Source: an uncultured Oscillospiraceae bacterium
Lineage (GTDB): Bacteria; Bacillota; Clostridia; Oscillospirales; Oscillospiraceae
Direction: 5' to 3'
Assembly (NCBI GenBank): GCA_947629775.1
Contig: CANRFA010000010.1
Span: 1-60,322, forward strand
DNA length: 60,322 nt
Under the pieces are notes generated by a model. The model was not told where the DNA came from. It did no database searches and saw only the letters and a list, made by a program, of their open reading frames with translations. This document shows, in pieces, positions 41,690 through 49,989 of the stretch (the stretch's first letter is position 1; each line of letters begins with the position of its first letter). The translations under genes and the position numbers were made by a program.

Positions 41690-42877
41690 ATGATCTATAT
41701 GGATAACGCGGCCACCACCCGCACCAGCCCGACGGCGATGCGGGTCATGATGGAGTGCATGGAGCAGTTCTGGGGGAATCCCTCCAGCCTCCACACTCCC
41801 GGCCAGAAGGCGGCGGAAGTGCTGGAGCAGGCCCGGGCGGACGTGGCCGCCGCTCTGCACGCTCAGCCCCGGGAGATCATCTTCACCGCCGGCGGCACCG
41901 AGGCGGATAACCAGGCCATCCAGAGCGCGGCCCGTCTGGGAAGAAAGAAGAGGAAGACCCATCTGATCTCCACCGCCATCGAACACCACGCGGTGCTCCA
42001 CACGCTGAAGCGCCTGGAGCAGGAGGGCTTTGAGGTCACCCTGCTTCCGGTCGGCGAACAGGGCATTGTCCGGGTGGAGGATGTGGCCGCCGCCATCCGG
42101 GAGGATACCGCCCTGGTGAGCGTCATGTTCGCCAACAACGAAATCGGCACCATTCAGCCCATCGCGGAAATCGGGAAGCTCTGCCGGGAGAAGAAGGTTC
42201 CCTTCCATGTGGACGCCGTACAGGCGGTGGGCCAGCTGCCCATCGACGTGAACGCCATGTGCATCGACATGCTCTCCCTGTCCGGGCACAAGTTCCACGG
42301 CCCCCGGGGATGCGGCGCCCTGTATGTGCGGCGGACCCTGCCCATTCAGCCCTACATCGAGGGGGGCGCCCAGGAGCGGGGCAAGCGGGCCGGGACCGAA
42401 AACCTGCCCGCCATCGCCGGCATGGCGGCGGCGCTGAAGGAGTCCTGCGCCAACATGGAAGCCAACAGCGCGAAGATGAGCGCAATGCGGGACCGGCTGA
42501 TCGACGGGATCGCGCAGATCCCTCACAGCGCGTTGAACGGCGCCCGGTCTCCCCGCCTGCCCGGGAACGTGAACTTCTGCTTCGAGGGAATCGAAGGGGA
42601 GTCGCTGCTGCTCCTGCTGGACGATAAGGAAATCGCGGCCTCCTCCGGTTCCGCGTGTACCTCCGGATCTCTGGATCCCAGCCACGTGCTGCTGGCCATC
42701 GGACGGCCTCACGAGGTGGCCCACGGTTCCCTGCGTCTGACGCTGGGGCCCGAGACCACCGAGGAGCAGGTGGATGAGACCATCCAGGCCGTAAAGGAAG
42801 TTGTGGAGTATCTGCGGGGCATGTCTCCCGTATGGAAGGAACTGCAGGAAGGAGTGCGCAGCTATGTTATACAGTGA
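41690..42877 (+). CDS. nifS: Cysteine desulfurase (IscS/NifS)
   Basis: A 395-residue PLP enzyme that takes sulfur from cysteine for Fe-S cluster assembly. The PLP lysine is in SLSGHKFHGPRGCGALY and the mobile catalytic Cys in SSGSACTSGSLDPSHVL. The N-terminus MIYMDNAATT is the family start. It overlaps nifU by 14 bases. Confidence 0.95.
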   Translation: MIYMDNAATTRTSPTAMRVMMECMEQFWGNPSSLHTPGQKAAEVLEQARADVAAALHAQPREIIFTAGGTEADNQAIQSAARLGRKKRKTHLISTAIEHHAVLHTLKRLEQEGFEVTLLPVGEQGIVRVEDVAAAIREDTALVSVMFANNEIGTIQPIAEIGKLCREKKVPFHVDAVQAVGQLPIDVNAMCIDMLSLSGHKFHGPRGCGALYVRRTLPIQPYIEGGAQERGKRAGTENLPAIAGMAAALKESCANMEANSAKMSAMRDRLIDGIAQIPHSALNGARSPRLPGNVNFCFEGIEGESLLLLLDDKEIAASSGSACTSGSLDPSHVLLAIGRPHEVAHGSLRLTLGPETTEEQVDETIQAVKEVVEYLRGMSPVWKELQEGVRSYVIQ

Positions 42878-43292
42878 GAAGGTCATGGACCATTTCCGGA
42901 ATCCCCGTAATGTGGGAGAGATCCCCGACGCGGACGGCGTGGGGCAGGTGGGCAACGCGAAGTGCGGAGACATCATGCGTATGACCCTGAAGATCGACGA
43001 CGGCATCATCTCCGACGTGAAATTCACCACCTTCGGGTGCGGGTCCGCCATCGCCACCAGTTCCATGGCTACCGAGCTCATCAAGGGCAAGCCCCTGAGC
43101 CAGGCGCTGGAACTGACCAACCAGGCGGTGGTGGAGGCCCTGGACGGACTGCCGGCCTACAAGCTCCACTGCTCCGTGCTGGCTGAGGAGGCGGTGAAGG
43201 CCGCCATCAAAGACTACTATGACCGCAACGGGATCGCCTATGATCCGGATCTCTTCCGGGACTGCGGCGACTGCGAGGGCTGCATGTCCTGA
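42864..43292 (+). CDS. nifU: Fe-S cluster scaffold protein (IscU/NifU N-type)
   Basis: A 142-residue scaffold. The three cluster cysteines are visible: Cys in GNAKCGD (about residue 33), in TFGCGSA (about 58) and in KLHCSVL (about 102). A further Cys-rich tail (Cys-Gly-Asp-Cys-Glu-Gly-Cys) ends the protein, common in Clostridial versions. With nifS it probably serves the Rnf complex and other anaerobic Fe-S enzymes. Confidence 0.95.
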   Translation: MLYSEKVMDHFRNPRNVGEIPDADGVGQVGNAKCGDIMRMTLKIDDGIISDVKFTTFGCGSAIATSSMATELIKGKPLSQALELTNQAVVEALDGLPAYKLHCSVLAEEAVKAAIKDYYDRNGIAYDPDLFRDCGDCEGCMS

Positions 43293-43326
43293 GAAAGGAT
43301 CCGCAAGGAGAAGCGGAACAGCGAAA

Positions 43327-43361
43327 AGACAGACGCCACCTGCCGTGGCGTCTGTCTTTTT
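43327..43361 (+). terminator. Terminator of nifS-nifU
   Basis: Perfect 13-bp stem (43327-43339 with 43345-43357), 5-base loop, then TTTTT. Confidence 0.92.
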
Positions 43362-43751
43362 ATACGTTACAGGAAAAAAGCGGAAATAACACTTGAAAAA
43401 GTAAGCGAATGGAACAGAATGGAATACTCCAGGATCAGGAGCTGGAGAACCGATGCGGGAAGAGAGAGGAGCCGGGGGACGGAACGTGGAAGGTTCCTGT
43501 TTCCGCAGATTCTGGAGGCGGAAACCCGGTCCGGAAACCGGTCTGGGATACGGACAAAGAGCGGAGCTGGAGGAAAACGGAAGCTGAAGTAAATTATTGG
43601 AAACGCTGTGGAGGGGAGGCGACAGAAAGCAGGGGAAAACGCTGGAAATCAATGGAAATCTACGTTCAGAATCTGTTAAACTGCGCCGATTGGGGCTGGG
43701 CAGATTGCCGGAAACATGATATAATGAAGCGGAATTTATGGGCAGGATGCA
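43362..43751. other. Gene-free stretch
   Basis: About 390 bases, AT-richer than average. One plus-strand frame is open (from 43409) but its product is Arg/Trp/Glu-rich, runs antisense into the next gene and its terminator, and has no family resemblance. A lone TATAAT at 43724-43729 has no good -35. Confidence 0.5.
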
Positions 43752-43783
43752 GAAACGCCGCCCTTCCCGAAGGAAGGACGGCG
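43750..43783 (-). terminator. Terminator of the HMG-CoA-lyase-like gene
   Basis: Stem CGCCGCCCTTCC (43756-43767) with GGAAGGACGGCG (43772-43783), tetraloop CGAA; on the minus strand a GTTTCT run follows. Confidence 0.78.
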
Positions 43784-43797
43784 GAAGAGAGGGCTTC

Positions 43798-44724
43798 TTA
43801 CTTCGCCTGGGAGGCGATGAGGTCCCGGGAGCGGCCGGCGCGGAGGATGTAGCTCTCCATGCCGTGGTTGAGCAGGGTGCGCAGGCTGCGGGAGAGGGCG
43901 ATCAGCTTGACGATGTCGACGCCGGTCTCGATGCCGGACTCCTCACAGAGGTGCAGCACGTCCTCGGTGCAGACGTTGCCGGCGGCGCCGGGAACGAAGG
44001 GGCAGCCGCCCAGACCGCCGAAGGAACTGTCAAACCGGGTCATGCCGGCCTCCATGGCCGCCATGATGTTGGCGATGCCCAGGCCGCGGGTGTTATGGAA
44101 GTGGAGCCACCAGGTGTTCTCGGGGTACTTCTCCCGGACGTGGGAGCAGATCTCGTTGACCTGGCTGGGGACGGCCATGCCGGAGGCGTCGGAGAGGGAG
44201 ATCTCCGTGATGCCCACGTTCATATAGGCCTCGATGATGGAGTCCACCTGCTCCTGGGGGATCCGCCCCTCCCAGGGGGAACCGAAGGGCATGGAGATGG
44301 AGCCGGAGATGACGATGTTGTTGTCATGAGCCATCTTCACGCAGTCGGCGAAGCCGGCGACGCTCTGCTCGGGGGTCATGTTCAGGTTCTTGAGGTTGTG
44401 CATCCGGCTGGCGGAGACGTTGAGCTTGACCTTGCGGCAGCCGCACTCCACGGCCCGCTTCACACCCCGCAGGTTGGGAATCAGAGCGCGCAGCTCCACG
44501 CCGGGAACGTCACCCAGCTCTTTGAACAGCTGGTCCGTGTCCGCCATCTGGGGAACGCGCTTGGGGTGCATGAAGGAGCCTACCTCAATAACAGAGAAGC
44601 CGGCGTCGATGAGGCCGCGCAGCAGTTCCAGCTTCTGCTCCGTGGTGAGCAGAGTGTCCTCGTTCTGCAGGCCGTCCCGAAGACCGACCTCGCAGAGGGT
44701 GATGGAAGAGGGCAGTTTCAGCAT
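43798..44724 (-). CDS. HMG-CoA-lyase-like DRE-TIM metallolyase
   Basis: A 308-residue TIM-barrel lyase of the HMG-CoA lyase branch. The metal/substrate motif EVGLRDGLQNE is at residues 12-22, the metal His pair is in HFHNTRG, and the catalytic cysteine loop is GLGGCPFVPGAAGNVCTED. HMG-CoA lyase itself splits HMG-CoA to acetoacetate and acetyl-CoA; relatives act on other 3-hydroxy-3-methylacyl thioesters or act as aldolases. The usual HxHD is here HxHN. ATG 44724 follows AGGAGGTAAC. It is divergent from the island genes and probably belongs to the same pathway. Confidence 0.82.
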   Translation of the reverse strand: MLKLPSSITLCEVGLRDGLQNEDTLLTTEQKLELLRGLIDAGFSVIEVGSFMHPKRVPQMADTDQLFKELGDVPGVELRALIPNLRGVKRAVECGCRKVKLNVSASRMHNLKNLNMTPEQSVAGFADCVKMAHDNNIVISGSISMPFGSPWEGRIPQEQVDSIIEAYMNVGITEISLSDASGMAVPSQVNEICSHVREKYPENTWWLHFHNTRGLGIANIMAAMEAGMTRFDSSFGGLGGCPFVPGAAGNVCTEDVLHLCEESGIETGVDIVKLIALSRSLRTLLNHGMESYILRAGRSRDLIASQAK

Positions 44725-45020
44725 GATAATGTTACCTCCTGAAATAGGATGTCGGGGACATGGAGAGGACTCCATCCATTCTGACGCTATCATAGTACAG
44801 AAACGGGGCGCCGCGCAAATACAATTTTTCAATGGAGTCATAGAAAAAACTGATGCGAATCCGCTACAGCGGCCATCTTTGGAGGGGCGGTTGTTTCTGG
44901 AAATTCCGCGTTCGGCTCTCTGCACAAAATCAGGGGGCTGGATTTGTGCAACCTGCCAAAAACTCTGACGATTCATATAAGATTCCCATAAAATTCAGAT
45001 GAATCGATGAAGAACATATA
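44725..45020. other. Divergent intergenic control region of the island
   Basis: About 400 bases separate the two divergent transcription units. The region is AT-rich and contains an 8-bp perfect inverted repeat (44969-44976 with 44999-45006). A target for the LysR regulator encoded at 50959 is plausible. Confidence 0.5.
44969..45006. promoter_or_regulatory. Inverted repeat CGATTCAT-N22-ATGAATCG
   Basis: Perfect 8-bp arms 22 bases apart, just upstream of the -35 at 45021. Suitable as an operator for a dimeric or tetrameric regulator. Confidence 0.45.
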
Positions 45021-45050
45021 TTGGAATGCTTGTCAGGTTTTCAATATAAT
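45021..45050 (+). promoter_or_regulatory. sigmaA promoter of the island's plus-strand genes
   Basis: TTGGAA (45021-45026), 18 bases, TATAAT (45045-45050). Confidence 0.65.
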
Positions 45051-45120
45051 AGGCTGTGGAATGCAAGTGAGGTTGGCTATTCTGCCAATAAACCATCGAA
45101 CAGACAAGGAGAGAGGGTAT

Positions 45121-45963
45121 ATGGCAAAAAAGTTTTCTCTGGCATATCTTACAATTCCCGGAACGCCGCCGGTGGAGCAGATCCGGATTGCCAAGGAGTG
45201 CGGGTACGACTTCGTCAGTCTTCGTACCATCCCGATGCATCTCCCCGGCGAGCCGGAATTCCTGCTCCATGTGGACTCGGAGCTCTTTTTGTCCGTAAAA
45301 CGGGCCCTGGAAGAGTACGATATGAAGCTGATGGATATCGAGCTGGCCCGGATCCGTCCCGACCTGGACATCAACGAGTATGAGCCCGCGTTTGAGAAGG
45401 CGGCCGAGCTGGGCGCCACGGACGTTCTGGGCAGCGTGTGGACCCGCAATGTCTCCTACTACACCGAGCAGGTCGGCCGGGTGGCGGAGATGGCGAAGGA
45501 CTACGGCCTGTGCTATAACGTGGAGTTCCTTCCCTGGGCCGGCGTCCGCAACCTGCAGGAGGACATCACGCTGGTGGACGCGGTCGGCGCGGATAACCTG
45601 TTTGTCATGGTGGATACTCTCCATGCCGGACGGGCGGGCGTGACCGCCCAGGAACTGTCCCGCACGGACCCGAAGTACTTCCGCTTCATCCACCTCTGCG
45701 ACGGCCCCGGCGGATCCGACGGCGACCCCGTGCTCTGCGACATCCGGGATGAAAAGATGCTGCATACCGCCCGGGAAGCCCGGCTGTATCCCGGCTACGG
45801 CGTCATGGACATCGCGGGCATGGTAAAGGCCATGCCGGCCAACCTTCCTCTCTCCATCGAACTTCCCAACCTGACCCAGATCCGCCTGCGGGGCGCCAAG
45901 GGCCATGCGCAGCGCTGCATCGACATGGCCAGGCGGTACTTCGCGGACCACGGAATTGAGTAA
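45121..45963 (+). CDS. Sugar-phosphate isomerase/epimerase-like TIM-barrel protein
   Basis: A 280-residue AP-endonuclease-2/xylose-isomerase-like barrel. Metal ligands can be read from NVEFLPWAG (Glu), VDTLHAGRAG (Asp and His), IHLCDGPG (His) and LSIELPN (Glu). Members of this family include inosose dehydratase IolE, hydroxypyruvate isomerase and 3-dehydroshikimate dehydratase. Which reaction is done here cannot be told from sequence, but the following AroE-like gene makes a cyclitol or dehydroshikimate-type dehydratase an attractive idea. GAGAGAGGG precedes the ATG. Confidence 0.8.
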   Translation: MAKKFSLAYLTIPGTPPVEQIRIAKECGYDFVSLRTIPMHLPGEPEFLLHVDSELFLSVKRALEEYDMKLMDIELARIRPDLDINEYEPAFEKAAELGATDVLGSVWTRNVSYYTEQVGRVAEMAKDYGLCYNVEFLPWAGVRNLQEDITLVDAVGADNLFVMVDTLHAGRAGVTAQELSRTDPKYFRFIHLCDGPGGSDGDPVLCDIRDEKMLHTAREARLYPGYGVMDIAGMVKAMPANLPLSIELPNLTQIRLRGAKGHAQRCIDMARRYFADHGIE

Positions 45964-46015
45964 GTCCCCTGTTCCCGTCAGAGCCACCATTCTTTATGAA
46001 ATGAGGTAACACAGT

Positions 46016-46873
46016 ATGAAGGTCGACATCAACACCAAAATGATCACCCTGCTGGGCACCCCCCTGAGCCAGTCCTTTGCCGCCCGTATGCAGAACGCCG
46101 GTTACGAGTCCGCCGGGATCAACATGATCTATTTCTACACCGAGACGGACAACGAGCACTTGGGCGATATCGTCAATGGCCTGCGTTACATGAACTTTGC
46201 CGGCTTTGCCGTCACCAAGCCCAACAAGGTAGCTGTCCTGCAGTATCTGGACGAGCTGGATCCCCTCTGCGAGAAGATGGGCTCCAGCAACACCGTGGTG
46301 AAGAAGGACGGCAAGCTGATCGGCTACAATACGGACGGCGTGGGCTTCTATACCTCTCTGGTGGAAGAGGGCGGCGTGAAGGTGGACGAATCCGTCTTCT
46401 TCTGCTTCGGCGCCGGCGGCGCGGGCCGGGCCATGTGCTCCATCCTGGCCTATCACGGCGCCAAGAAGATCTACATCACCGATTTCTTTGAGTCCAGCGC
46501 TCAGTCCCTGGTGGCGGACATCAACGAGAAGTTCGCTCCGGTCGCCGAATTCGTGCCCAAGGATGACTTCTCCAAGCTGGCTGCCTGCGACGTGGTGCTG
46601 AACGCCAGCGGCGTCGGTATGGGCAAGAGCATCGGCAAGACTCCGATGCCCATCGAGTATGTCCAGTCCACCCAGTTGTACTTCGACGCCTGCTACAATC
46701 CCGACAAGACCCAGTTCCTGCTCAACGCCGAGGCCAAGGGCGCGAAGATCCTGAATGGCCTGGGCATGTCCCTCTACCAGGGCGCCGCGCAGGTGGAGCT
46801 CTGGACCGGCAAGAAGCCTCCGGTCGAGGCCATGCGCAAGGAACTGCTGACCATTCTGGCTGAGTCGAAGTAA
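46016..46873 (+). CDS. Shikimate/quinate dehydrogenase-like oxidoreductase (AroE superfamily)
   Basis: A 285-residue AroE-fold enzyme. Catalytic Lys is in VTKPNK, the catalytic Asp in IGYNTDGVGF and the dinucleotide loop in FGAGGAGRA. Two features point away from biosynthetic AroE. The usual Asn of the NVT motif is Ala (FAVTKP), and the second of the two substrate-binding Ser residues near the N-terminus is Ala (LSQSFA where HSKS is usual). After the second strand the sequence reads ITDFFES, with Asp where NADP-enzymes have Arg/Thr, indicating NAD+. A catabolic dehydrogenase acting on a shikimate-like hydroxy-acid is inferred. Confidence 0.85.
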   Translation: MKVDINTKMITLLGTPLSQSFAARMQNAGYESAGINMIYFYTETDNEHLGDIVNGLRYMNFAGFAVTKPNKVAVLQYLDELDPLCEKMGSSNTVVKKDGKLIGYNTDGVGFYTSLVEEGGVKVDESVFFCFGAGGAGRAMCSILAYHGAKKIYITDFFESSAQSLVADINEKFAPVAEFVPKDDFSKLAACDVVLNASGVGMGKSIGKTPMPIEYVQSTQLYFDACYNPDKTQFLLNAEAKGAKILNGLGMSLYQGAAQVELWTGKKPPVEAMRKELLTILAESK

Positions 46874-46918
46874 GACTCTTCCAACTCCCCCTTCGTATAC
46901 ATGCTTCCGTCCCGATGA

Positions 46919-46947
46919 TTGGGGCATCGGGGCGGAAGTGGTATAAT
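46919..46947 (+). promoter_or_regulatory. sigmaA promoter of the TRAP genes
   Basis: TTGGGG (46919-46924), 17 bases, TATAAT (46942-46947), within an imperfect CCGATG/CATCGG hairpin (46912-46930) that may also act as attenuator. Confidence 0.6.
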
Positions 46948-46978
46948 TCCCGGCAATCAAAGAAAGAGGAGGTATATA

Positions 46979-47542
46979 ATGAAAGCAATCAAGTGGCTGG
47001 ATGAGCATCTGGAAGAGGCGATCCTGATCGTCGGCCTGGTGCTCATCTCCGTGGTCTGCCTGGTGCAGGTCCTGTTCAACAAGCTTCCGTTCCTGACGAG
47101 CCTGACCTGGTCAGAGGAATTCTGCCGCTTCGTATGGATCTGGTGCGTGTTCATCTCCGTTCCTTACACGATCAAGAAGGGCAGCATGCTGCGCGTCAGC
47201 GTCGTTCTGGACCTGTTACCGCAGGGCCTGCGTAAGGTGATCAACCTGGTGGTTCAGATCATCGTGCTGCTCAGCATGATTCTGATGGCCTACTATTCCT
47301 TCGAGGTGGTCGGCTTCATCAAGGCGAGCGGGGAGCTGTCTGCGGCTCTTCGTCTGCAGATCTGGCTGATCTACGCATCCATCAGCGTTGGTTTCGTCCT
47401 CGGTGTCATCCGGGCCGCCCAGCAGGTCGTTCATGTTGTGAAGCATTTCAACGAGAAGGAACTGACCACTCTGGAGCAGACCATGGCCGATGCCGCCGCT
47501 GAGGCGGAAGCCAGCAAGAGAGCGGAAGGAGGGGCCAAGTAA
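46979..47542 (+). CDS. dctQ: TRAP transporter small membrane subunit (DctQ)
   Basis: A 187-residue four-helix membrane protein with the DctQ hallmarks LTWSEEFCRFVWIWCVF and KGSMLRVSVV. It joins DctM to form the membrane part of a Na+-coupled TRAP importer for carboxylates or related small acids. The start is the ATG at 46979, preceded by AGGAGGTATATA. It abuts dctM with no gap. Confidence 0.93.
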   Translation: MKAIKWLDEHLEEAILIVGLVLISVVCLVQVLFNKLPFLTSLTWSEEFCRFVWIWCVFISVPYTIKKGSMLRVSVVLDLLPQGLRKVINLVVQIIVLLSMILMAYYSFEVVGFIKASGELSAALRLQIWLIYASISVGFVLGVIRAAQQVVHVVKHFNEKELTTLEQTMADAAAEAEASKRAEGGAK

Positions 47543-48829
47543 ATGGCAGCTGTACTGGTATTTGCGGTATTCCTGATCGGAATCGTTGTCTCCATCCCCA
47601 TCGGCGTCAGCATGATCCTGGGCTCCGTAGCGCCCATCTTCCTGATGAACGCCGGCGGCGCGGTGGGACAGATCCTCGACAACACCTTCGGCGGAGCCAA
47701 CTCCACTCCCATCCTGGCGGTGCCTCTGTTCATCCTGGGCGGCGTCATCATGGCGGAAGGCGGCATCTCCCGCAAGCTGTTCAACTTCTTCGCCTACTTC
47801 GTAGGCCGTCTTCCCGGCGGCGTGCCCTGCGCGGTCATCCTGACCTGCCTGTTCTACGGTGCCATTTCCGGATCCGGCCCGGCCACGACCGCCGCTGTCG
47901 GCTCCATGTGTATCCCCTTCATGGTGAGCCTTGGCTATGACCGCCAGTGGAGCGCCGGCCTGGTGGCCGTCTCCGGCGGCCTGGGCGTCATCATCCCGCC
48001 GTCCATCCCCTTTGTTCTGTACTCCCTGGCCACCGGCGTTTCCACCGGTAACCTCTTCAAGGGCGGCATCATCCCCGGCATCCTCATCGGCGTCTTCCTG
48101 ATGATCTACGCGGTCTTCTACTGCGTGACCAAGGGCGAGGATAAGCAGAAGATCAAAACCAAGATGGATGAACTGAGCAGCAAGGGCTTCGGCGCCCTGT
48201 TCCTGGACAGCCTCTGGGCCCTCCTGTGCCCCATCATCATCCTGGGTGGCATCTACTCCGGCCTCTTCACCCCCACTGAGGCGGCCTGCATCTCTGTCTT
48301 CTATGCCCTCATAGTAGCGCTGTTTATTTACAAAACCATCACCTTTAAGGACATCATCCCCCTGCTGGCGTCCTCCGTCAAGACCTACGGCGGCCTGGCC
48401 TTCGTGCTGGCCTTCGCTACCGCCTTCGGTCGCGTGCTGTCCCTGACCCGCGCCACCACCTTCGTGGTTGACTTCGTCAGCAACAGCTTCCACACCTCCT
48501 GGACCGTGCTCACCGCCATGGTCATCATCTTCCTCATCCTGGGCATGGTCATGGATACCGGCCCGGCCATCATCATTCTGGCTCCCGTGCTGCTGCCCGC
48601 CGTGCAGAACCTGGGCGTCAACGACGTACACTTCGGCGTAGTGCTGGTATGCTGCCTGTCCATCGGCCTGGCGACCCCGCCCTTCGGCCTGGACCTGTTC
48701 GTGGCCGGCAACCTGTCGAAAGATCCGCCCATGTCCGTAGCGAAAAAGGCGGTACCTTTCATTATTGCCTTCCTGATTGCCCTGCTCCTGATTACTTATG
48801 TCCCGTGGTTCAGCACGGCTCTCATCTGA
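47543..48829 (+). CDS. dctM: TRAP transporter large membrane subunit (DctM)
   Basis: A 428-residue polytopic protein (12 or so helices) of the ion-transporter superfamily. The GAISGSGPATTAAVGSM segment, the IIPPSIPFVLYS segment and the VMDTGPAIIILAPVLLP segment are diagnostic. Its ATG follows directly on the dctQ stop. Confidence 0.95.
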   Translation: MAAVLVFAVFLIGIVVSIPIGVSMILGSVAPIFLMNAGGAVGQILDNTFGGANSTPILAVPLFILGGVIMAEGGISRKLFNFFAYFVGRLPGGVPCAVILTCLFYGAISGSGPATTAAVGSMCIPFMVSLGYDRQWSAGLVAVSGGLGVIIPPSIPFVLYSLATGVSTGNLFKGGIIPGILIGVFLMIYAVFYCVTKGEDKQKIKTKMDELSSKGFGALFLDSLWALLCPIIILGGIYSGLFTPTEAACISVFYALIVALFIYKTITFKDIIPLLASSVKTYGGLAFVLAFATAFGRVLSLTRATTFVVDFVSNSFHTSWTVLTAMVIIFLILGMVMDTGPAIIILAPVLLPAVQNLGVNDVHFGVVLVCCLSIGLATPPFGLDLFVAGNLSKDPPMSVAKKAVPFIIAFLIALLLITYVPWFSTALI

Positions 48830-48851
48830 TGGAAAGGAGGAAGACACAACG

Positions 48852-49889
48852 ATGAAAAAACTTGCAGCTCTGCTCCTGGCCGGCGCCATGGCTCTGTCCC
48901 TGGCTGGCTGTGCCGGTGGCGCAAACAGCGATAAGCTTGTCATGGTTGGCGTGGACAGCGCCGGACGTGGCGCTGCGGCCCAACTGTTCGGCGAACTGAC
49001 AGCCGAGAAGGTCGCCGAGACCAGCGGCGGTAATATTGTCCTGGACTATCACCCCAACGGCGACCTGGGCGATGACGCCACCCTGCTGCGTCAGACCTCC
49101 GCCGGCTGGCTGAATCTGGTGGTCTGCCAGACCGCTCCCGTGGTCAGCCTCATTCCTGAGATGGCCGTGTTCGACCTGCCCATGGTCTTCGCCAAGTACG
49201 ACGGCGACACCATCGACCAGGTTCTGAACAGCCCCGACTCCGAGTTCTTCCAGCAGATGTCCGCCGCCTATGAGAAGGCCGGCTTCCACCTGCTTGGTTT
49301 CCTGCAGAACGCCACTTACCGTCTGACCACCTCCAACAAGGCAGTCAACACGCTGGCGGACTTCAAGGGTCTGATCATCCGGACCATGGAGAACAGCAAC
49401 CACGTGAAGTTCTGGCAGGCCATCGACGCCCAGCCCAGTCCTCTGGCCTGGTCCGAGACCTACTTCGCCCTCCAGACCGGCGCCCGTGACGCCGAAGAGA
49501 ACGCCGCTGATACCATCGTAGGCGCCAACCTCCAGGAAGTGCAGAAGTATCTGGCCTGCACGAACCACATCCTGTATGTCAACCAGATGGCGGTCAGCAA
49601 GAAGACCTGGGACTCCATGACTCCCGAGCAGCAGGAGGCCCTCAACGAGGCCGTCGCCCAGGCTCTGGAGGAACTGCGTCCTCAGCTGCTGCAGATCGAC
49701 CAGGAGAACAAGGATAAGCTGATCAACGATCCAAACTATCCGATGACCCTGGTGGAGTACGACAACAGCTTCTTTGACGAGGTCCTTGCGGATCCCGAGG
49801 TCGTCGCCCTTTATAAGGACATCGACGCCCAGACCAACGGCCTCGGTACCATCCTTCAGGAATCCCTGGAGGCCGCTGCCGCCGGCTGA
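48852..49889 (+). CDS. dctP: TRAP transporter substrate-binding lipoprotein (DctP)
   Basis: A 345-residue periplasmic-type binding protein made a lipoprotein by the lipobox LSLAGCAGG (Cys21). The mature domain has the DctP pattern, including the conserved FKGLIIRTM segment whose Arg normally binds the substrate carboxylate. The ligand is thus an organic acid. Ribosome-binding site GGAAAGGAGG. Confidence 0.93.
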   Translation: MKKLAALLLAGAMALSLAGCAGGANSDKLVMVGVDSAGRGAAAQLFGELTAEKVAETSGGNIVLDYHPNGDLGDDATLLRQTSAGWLNLVVCQTAPVVSLIPEMAVFDLPMVFAKYDGDTIDQVLNSPDSEFFQQMSAAYEKAGFHLLGFLQNATYRLTTSNKAVNTLADFKGLIIRTMENSNHVKFWQAIDAQPSPLAWSETYFALQTGARDAEENAADTIVGANLQEVQKYLACTNHILYVNQMAVSKKTWDSMTPEQQEALNEAVAQALEELRPQLLQIDQENKDKLINDPNYPMTLVEYDNSFFDEVLADPEVVALYKDIDAQTNGLGTILQESLEAAAAG

Positions 49890-49904
49890 TTTCCGCAATC
49901 CGGT

Positions 49905-49939
49905 CCGGGGCCGCCAGACAGCGGTCTGAGCGGCCCCGG
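49905..49939 (+). terminator. Terminator of the TRAP operon
   Basis: 10-bp stem CCGGGGCCGC (49905-49914) with GCGGCCCCGG (49930-49939), T/C-rich tail. Confidence 0.7.
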
Positions 49940-49989
49940 TTCTCTCCGCATCCCGGATTCCTCCTGGAGTCCGAAAGGAGTTTCCTTCC

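Noticed and set aside
43409-43852. 147-codon plus-strand ORF after nifU
   Set aside because: No ribosome-binding site, runs antisense through the terminator and end of the HMG-CoA-lyase-like gene, Arg/Trp-rich composition with no family features.
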